NCBI GenBank assembly: GCA_964511075.1
Contig: CAZEDM010000015.1
Span: 1-33,983, forward strand
Length of the DNA: 33,983 nt
Source of the DNA: CAZEDM01 sp964511075
Lineage (GTDB): Bacteria; Zixibacteria; MSB-5A5; RBG-16-43-9
Reading direction: 5' to 3'
Position numbers and translations under genes: made by a program. Below are positions 29,825 through 33,983 of this stretch, piece after piece. How positions within the stretch are numbered: the stretch's first letter is position 1; each line of letters starts with the position of its first letter. The notes under the pieces were generated by a model. That model did no database searches. It saw nothing but the letters and a program-made list of their open reading frames with translations, and was not told the origin of the DNA.

Positions 29825-30787
29825 ATGAAAGATGGTACTTACACAATAGGGGAATTTGCCCAGTTCCTTGGTGTTTCAAAAGCAGCAATCTATAGATGGG
29901 AAAAGGAAGGCAGGCTGCCTGAAGCAAAGAGACAAAAACGAGGGCAGACTGATTACCGTTATTACACGACTGATGATATCCATGAAGCCCGGAACATCTT
30001 ACGACTGCCACCCCTTATTGAAAACCCTAGAAAGCAACTGTTCCTCAATTTTAAGGGAGGCACGGGGAAAAGCGTTATCAGCGCAAACTATGGATATCGT
30101 ATTGCTCAATATGGTGTGAGAGTTCTTATGGTAGATCTGGATCCTCAAGGTCATCTGACTAAGTGCCTAAGCTACAATTCAGGTGACTTCAGAAAAACTC
30201 TGTTTGATGTAATTATTAACAAGGAACCACTGCAATCGGCCATTATTTCAACCTCTCTCTCAACCATGGATTTAGTGCCTGCTTCCCTTGAACTTTCACC
30301 CATTGAGCTTGCTCTCACTCCCCTTCATGCCAGAGAATACAAATTAAGGCGAGCCCTTGATTCAGTGAAAAATCTGTACGATCTTATGATCCTGGATGCT
30401 CCGCCCAATATAGGACTTTTGAATCTTAATGCGATCTTAGCTGTTGACGATCTCTTTATACCTGTTCTGGCCGACTTCCTCTCCTATGATGGGCTAAAGA
30501 TACTGTTTGAAACCCTTACCAGCATCGAAGATGATTTCTCTTACTCACTTGAAAATATCTATATTTTGCTTAACAAGTTTAATCCTTCCCATAAGATCTG
30601 TCTTCGCTCTCAAGAGGCTTTGAAACAACATTATTCCCAGTATCTTTTGGAAACGGTAATCCGGCAGAACACAACGCTTTCTGACGCCACGGCTCAACAA
30701 AAAAGCATCTTTGCCTATGCTCCCTCCTCCCGAGCCGCTGTTGACATTGATAAGCTTGTAAATAAGGTATTCTTCTCTCATGAATGA
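29825..30787 (+). CDS. parA: ParA-type partition ATPase with N-terminal MerR-like HTH
   Basis: A 320-aa ATPase that positions or segregates the replicon. Residues 5-60 form a MerR-like HTH (YTIGEFAQFLGVSKAAIYRW). The ATPase begins near 70 with the deviant Walker A KGGTGKS (77-83), then Walker A' DLDPQGH (104-110) and LILDAPPNIG-like Walker B (MILDAPPNIG). The N-terminal DNA-binding domain marks the type Ia-like ParA that can repress its own operon. GAAGGAG lies about 12 bases before the start. The stop overlaps the next gene by 8 bases, so translation is coupled. Confidence 0.9.
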   Translation: MKDGTYTIGEFAQFLGVSKAAIYRWEKEGRLPEAKRQKRGQTDYRYYTTDDIHEARNILRLPPLIENPRKQLFLNFKGGTGKSVISANYGYRIAQYGVRVLMVDLDPQGHLTKCLSYNSGDFRKTLFDVIINKEPLQSAIISTSLSTMDLVPASLELSPIELALTPLHAREYKLRRALDSVKNLYDLMILDAPPNIGLLNLNAILAVDDLFIPVLADFLSYDGLKILFETLTSIEDDFSYSLENIYILLNKFNPSHKICLRSQEALKQHYSQYLLETVIRQNTTLSDATAQQKSIFAYAPSSRAAVDIDKLVNKVFFSHE

Positions 30788-31244
30788 CGCGTTTGACAAA
30801 GATGTGGCTAAAAGAATGCCTAAAACAAAACCCCGGCACCCCTGGGATATTAAACCCAGCGAAAATGTAGACACAGAGTCCATAGACATTTCGTCTATAG
30901 ACAAGAAATCTACAGATGAAAAGTTTGTGGAAAAATCAACTCTAACTGATGTGCCAGATTTTAACTATATTGATGAACATATCCTTCCAACCTTAGACCC
31001 TAAAGCCCAACTTGTTTATATAAGACTTTATCGTTTATCTTATGGTTCTCAAAGAGACACAACAGACTTCATAGGGTACACCTCTTTGGCTAGACAATGC
31101 AGTATGTCCGCCAAAAGCGTCTATCGAGCTATAAAAGATCTTCTGGACCGAAGACTCATCTTCATTACCGAGCATCATAGATCTAAAGGGACAAAGTATC
31201 GTATTGCTATCCTGACTATGGACAATACGTCTATAGACAAATAG
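30780..31244 (+). CDS. Winged-HTH partner of ParA (possible ParB analogue)
   Basis: A 154-aa protein. The first ~60 residues are disordered, rich in Ser, Asp and Lys with three five-residue repeats (SIDIS, SIDKK, STDEK). Residues ~75-145 form a winged helix (YTSLARQCSMSAKSVYRAIKD then LIFITEH). It starts inside parA (ATGAATGA). A canonical ParB is absent, so this is a candidate centromere-binding or replication protein. Its own DNA carries paired GTCTATAGAC sites at both ends and the iterons follow directly. Confidence 0.65.
   Translation: MNDAFDKDVAKRMPKTKPRHPWDIKPSENVDTESIDISSIDKKSTDEKFVEKSTLTDVPDFNYIDEHILPTLDPKAQLVYIRLYRLSYGSQRDTTDFIGYTSLARQCSMSAKSVYRAIKDLLDRRLIFITEHHRSKGTKYRIAILTMDNTSIDK
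30878..30902. repeat. Paired GTCTATAGAC-like palindromes, 15 bp apart (first pair)
   Basis: GTCCATAGAC (30878-30887) and the perfect palindrome GTCTATAGAC (30893-30902). In the coding frame they belong to 15-base repeats encoding SID-x-x. Confidence 0.5.
31214..31238. repeat. Paired GTCTATAGAC-like palindromes, 15 bp apart (second pair)
   Basis: GACTATGGAC (31214-31223) and GTCTATAGAC (31229-31238), with the same 15-base step as the first pair. Confidence 0.5.
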
Positions 31245-31262
31245 ACTATATCCAAATTGATC

Positions 31263-31350
31263 ATACCGTATTATTAAACAAGAATATACCGTATTATTAA
31301 ACAAGAATATACCGTATTATTAAACAAGACATATCGTATTATTAAACAAA
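31263..31350. repeat. Iterons: four tandem ~23-bp repeats, probable replication origin
   Basis: The unit ACCGTATTATTAAACAAG begins at 31265, 31288 and 31311, joined by AATAT, and a fourth copy begins at about 31333 as ATCGTATTATTAAACAA. The steps are 23, 23 and 22 bases, near two helical turns. They lie 145 bases upstream of the initiator gene, the classic iteron layout. I see no exact DnaA box in the AT-rich stretch that follows. Confidence 0.9.
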
Positions 31351-31410
31351 TTTTCTTTCGTAAAACTTTGGTCACCAATACCTTCTAAACCCTCTAAAGT
31401 ACTTATATAA

Positions 31411-31430
31411 TTGTTATTGTTTAACAACAA
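31411..31430. promoter_or_regulatory. Inverted half-iteron, possible operator of the initiator gene
   Basis: TTGTTATTGTTTAACAACAA contains TTGTTTAA, the inverse of the iteron core TTAAACAA, and has TTGTT/AACAA ends. In iteron plasmids an inverted iteron half often lets the initiator repress itself; that is inferred. Confidence 0.45.
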
Positions 31431-31493
31431 CTTGATCTTGTTACGCTATGCTGGTGACACAACAACCCTAACCCTATTTCTTGTTGTTGTTTT

Positions 31494-33065
31494 ATGATTT
31501 CAGAAGAGAATGAAAAACTTCAAGTAAAACAAATAAGTTTAGATATACCTAGAACATCTCAGGAGAGTCTAAACCTAGCTGACCTTCCTCTCTTTCTCCA
31601 GAGCAAAAAGACCTCTAAAAGCAATACGATAAGACTTGTCCGGTATCTGAGAGATAGAAATGGCAATCATGTGTACGATAAGGATGGTAACAGAGTAACA
31701 CAGATATGGACAGTTAGTGGAAGTGAAGAGTACGGTCTTCCACTAGCCTGCGATCAGAGAACATATATTATGTGCATCTATCTGCTTTTGAAAAGAGGAG
31801 ATATAGAAACCGGAAAGTTCTATTTTTCCTTATATGAACTTCTAAAATTAATTGGCAGAACTAATAGCGGCCAAGACTATCTGTGGCTCAATAAGTCTCT
31901 TAACCGCTTGTACACTGCGAGCATTTTCACTGAGAATATTATATATGATAGAGTAAAGGAAGAGTATATCCGGGTAAAGCGATTCCGCATATTTGATGAT
32001 CTTGAAACTATTGGATCTAGAAGTGGATCACCTGTGAATGTGCCTCTAAGCTATGGTAAGTTCAATGAAGTTATTCTTAATGACATAAAGTGTAATTATT
32101 TATTAACTATCGATATAGACTTCTTCAGGGGGTTGGAACATCACATCTCAGAGTCCTTGTACAGGATTTTGAATAAAAGAAAGTATAATAGGACAAGTTT
32201 TTCAGTAGGGATCTACAGTTTGGCGGAATTACTGGCCTTGAATGTGAATTATGCGCCATCTCAACTAAAAAGAATATTGGATAAGGCCCATAAGGAACTT
32301 ATAGCAAAGGGATTTCTAAAGAGTTCAAACTATCGGAAAACAAGTAAGGAGCAAGTATGGAAAGTAACCTATACTTTTCCTAGAAAGCAATTAAGCGTCG
32401 GAGTAATGCAGTATCCACTGCCTGAGGAGGAAAGCCAGTCTATGGTTGAGGAATTAATAAAGCGAGGAATAACCGCCGCTTCAGCCAAGGCTCTTGTGGA
32501 GAAACATCCAAATCAAGTAAACAGGAAGATGGAAGTCTTCGATTGGTTAGTGAAGACCGATAGTTCCCTTATTGAGAAAAACCCAGCTGGCTATCTGCGC
32601 AAATCTATCGAAGAGAATTGGCAGCCACCTAGTGGATTTGTATCCAAGACAGACCGAGAGAAAAAAGCTCAGGAAAAAGAGAAGGCTTCCCTTCTTGAGG
32701 ATCTAGAGACACTTACCTTAGAGGAAAGTCAGACGTCTGAAATCCTGGAGGCTCGGAAAGATGACATGACTAAAGAGGAGATCCAGAAAGAAATAGCTCA
32801 AATCAGAGCAGAGAGGGAAAGAGCGAGGAAAGAAGAGAAAGCCAAGATCAGAGAACTTCTCTCTTCAATGACGCAGGAAGAATTGAAGGCTCTAAAGAAA
32901 GAGGTCCTGTCCAAAGTAGACAACTTCCACAAAAGGCAATCTAACTACAGGAAAGTAGGCCGTAAAGATATTCGCAATCTTGAAGGTAGAGGTCTAACAG
33001 AATCCTATATTCGGGATATACGGGATAGGATTATAAAGGAAAGATATTTGAAAGACAATTCGTAA
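31494..33065 (+). CDS. Plasmid replication initiator (RPA/RepA-like) with coiled-coil tail
   Basis: A 523-aa protein. The first ~290 residues match my memory of replication initiator protein A (PF10134): NLADLPLFLQSKK, QIWTVSGSEEYGLPLACDQRTY (read in parts: QIWTVSG, YGLPLACD), FSLYELLKLIGRTNSGQDYLWLNKSL in parts, and LNRLYTASIF. It should bind the iterons upstream and open the origin. The C-terminal half (about 375-470) is a long charged coiled coil with Glu/Lys/Arg repeats, an addition to the core domain that might mediate assembly. The start at 31494 has only TTGTTGTTG upstream and no clear ribosome site. Confidence 0.8.
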   Translation: MISEENEKLQVKQISLDIPRTSQESLNLADLPLFLQSKKTSKSNTIRLVRYLRDRNGNHVYDKDGNRVTQIWTVSGSEEYGLPLACDQRTYIMCIYLLLKRGDIETGKFYFSLYELLKLIGRTNSGQDYLWLNKSLNRLYTASIFTENIIYDRVKEEYIRVKRFRIFDDLETIGSRSGSPVNVPLSYGKFNEVILNDIKCNYLLTIDIDFFRGLEHHISESLYRILNKRKYNRTSFSVGIYSLAELLALNVNYAPSQLKRILDKAHKELIAKGFLKSSNYRKTSKEQVWKVTYTFPRKQLSVGVMQYPLPEEESQSMVEELIKRGITAASAKALVEKHPNQVNRKMEVFDWLVKTDSSLIEKNPAGYLRKSIEENWQPPSGFVSKTDREKKAQEKEKASLLEDLETLTLEESQTSEILEARKDDMTKEEIQKEIAQIRAERERARKEEKAKIRELLSSMTQEELKALKKEVLSKVDNFHKRQSNYRKVGRKDIRNLEGRGLTESYIRDIRDRIIKERYLKDNS

Positions 33066-33075
33066 AGATGAATCT

Positions 33076-33303
33076 ATGAGGAATCCAGTGGCCAGAGAGA
33101 TTCGAAAAAGGGACAAAGATCTGCTTACCATAGAAGAGCTTGCCAAGGAAGCTGGAATAAGCAAAGACCTTATAGCCAAGCTGATCAGAGATGAAATCGT
33201 TTTCCCAGTTAACGGTAAGACAAAGTTGGAGAATATGAGATTCCATGAAAGTGCCCTAAGGGTGATCAAGAGATGGGAAGGTGAGATAATGCGGGGAAGG
33301 TGA
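33076..33303 (+). CDS. Small HTH (MerR/excisionase-like) protein
   Basis: A 75-aa DNA-binding protein with LTIEELAKEAGISKDLIAKLI (residues 17-37), a MerR/excisionase-like HTH, then a basic wing region. It follows the initiator gene by 10 bases, so it is probably co-transcribed. It could be a copy-number regulator or a recombination directionality factor. Confidence 0.65.
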   Translation: MRNPVAREIRKRDKDLLTIEELAKEAGISKDLIAKLIRDEIVFPVNGKTKLENMRFHESALRVIKRWEGEIMRGR

Positions 33304-33480
33304 GGCTACAACTTGTTAAATGAAACCAAGTGTGAAAGAGGGGCGAGGTAAGAAAATTTTGTGCTTCCTGTAGCTGTTTTTGTCATCCTCTTGTGTCTGT
33401 TGCGTTGTTATTAAGGATTTGGAAAATGGCTATTGGAAATGAGGTAAAATCTTAGATGAAACCGATTGGAGAAGAGTTAA

Positions 33481-33906
33481 GTGAAGCAACAGATCTACAT
33501 CGATACCTCTGTCATCGGTAACTGTGAGGATGAGGAATTCTCCACGTGGTCTATTCAACTGCTTGAGGAGTTTCGACAAGGCTTGAGAATTGCTGTTGTA
33601 TCTGACCTTACTAGGCGAGAGCTTGAAGGAGCACCAGAAAGCGTGAAAAAGGTATTATCGTCACTCCTGGACACCGGTGTGGAGAATGTCTTTCTTGAAG
33701 AGGAAGCAGAGACGCTAGCTCAAAAATATATTGATGAGGGGGTTGTGAGTGCTAAGCATATAGCGATTGCATCAATAGAGAGAGTAGATATTCTGATTAG
33801 CTGGAATTTCCAGCAAATTGTGAATATTAACCGCATCCGTGCTTTTAATTCGGTCAATCTGAAGTGTGGCTATCCTATACTAAGTAGGTGGTCAGAAACA
33901 ATTTGA
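33481..33906 (+). CDS. PIN-domain protein, probable VapC-like toxin
   Basis: A 141-aa PIN-fold protein starting with GTG, with GGAG about 9 bases upstream. Acidic residues expected for an RNase: Asp8 (YIDTSVIG), Glu47 (RRELEGAP) and a C-terminal AIASIERVDILISWNF block, where family members carry H-x-x-x-A/DxxxxWN. PIN toxins cut tRNA or mRNA. No full antitoxin is seen; a tiny ORF (33456-33521) overlaps its start. A missing antitoxin, or one downstream from 33966, would explain the pair. Confidence 0.75.
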   Translation: MKQQIYIDTSVIGNCEDEEFSTWSIQLLEEFRQGLRIAVVSDLTRRELEGAPESVKKVLSSLLDTGVENVFLEEEAETLAQKYIDEGVVSAKHIAIASIERVDILISWNFQQIVNINRIRAFNSVNLKCGYPILSRWSETI

Positions 33907-33965
33907 CATAGCAGAGGAGAAATCCTTATTTGAAGAGATCTATATACAGGAAGGAGCTCTCAGCT

Positions 33966-33983
33966 ATGTCTGCTGCAATAGAG
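33966..33983 (+). CDS. Start of the next gene (cut by window edge)
   Basis: ATG at 33966 preceded by AGGAAGGAG about 9 bases upstream; only MSAAIE is visible before the edge. A candidate antitoxin for the PIN protein by position only. Confidence 0.4.

Noticed and set aside
33456..33521. 22-residue ORF overlapping the PIN gene start, as an antitoxin
   Set aside because: Too short to be an antitoxin; its GGAGAAGAG part is simply the ribosome site of the PIN gene.

Overview
The window looks like an accessory, plasmid-like stretch of an uncultured bacterium. Signs of a Gram-negative FCB-like or candidate-phylum host are the large exported protein at 18791-22480, with a dockerin-like double EF-hand and a C-terminal YPNPFN-type sorting/FlgD-Ig-like domain, and a CsgG-like lipoprotein. 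Plasmid character comes from an iteron origin (31263-31350) beside a replication initiator (31494-33065), a ParA ATPase with a wHTH partner (29825-31244), two ribbon-helix-helix-like regulators and a PIN-domain protein. No rRNA, tRNA or CRISPR array was seen. I cannot name the species.

Layout. 1-1.5 kb: a transposase remnant at the edge, then a complete IS4-like insertion sequence (333-1437) with terminal inverted repeats and an 8-bp target duplication. 1.6-10.6 kb, all on the minus strand: a type II restriction-modification pair (9329-10612 methyltransferase, 8663-9325 endonuclease), a terminator, then a separately promoted two-gene unit of unknown function (4727-8482, 1251 aa; 3981-4724, 247 aa). 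Each protein of that unit carries a PD-(D/E)XK-like site. A large serine recombinase and two tiny ORFs follow. 10.8-15.8 kb, plus strand: a regulator followed by a recombination-like cassette with a wHTH protein, a RuvC-like protein lacking catalytic acids, two RecB/Cas4-like nucleases with Fe-S cysteines, a PH-domain membrane protein, a Cys-rich protein and a DUF3768 protein. 16.0-17.3 kb, minus strand: a three-gene unit (HTH regulator, membrane-anchored PLD-like protein, small membrane protein) headed by four operator-like repeats.

17.66-18.51 kb holds a complete IS1595-family element with perfect 8-bp target duplications. It lies between a good promoter and the terminator-bearing leader of the exported protein, so it may have split that transcription unit. 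22.6-23.5 kb: a minimal tyrosine recombinase with repeats in its leader, then an RNA polymerase omega-like gene. 23.7-24.2 kb: two tandem consensus promoters driving a probable 170-nt non-coding RNA. 24.2-25.8 kb: two membrane-protein genes and a YodC-like gene, followed by a second strongly structured RNA (25771-25950). 26.2-26.7 kb: a short coiled-coil ORF that runs into a cluster of five perfect or near-perfect hairpins. 27-29 kb: two RHH paralogues and a TPR/CsgG-like lipoprotein. 29.1-29.4 kb: a decayed sigma-70 region-4 fragment with an in-frame stop. 29.8-34 kb: the replication and partition backbone.

The most promising material for something undescribed is the paired PD-(D/E)XK proteins beside the restriction-modification genes, the two structured RNAs, the recombination cassette with the degenerate RuvC-like protein, and the hairpin cluster. 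All functional statements come from reading motifs by eye; no database search was run.
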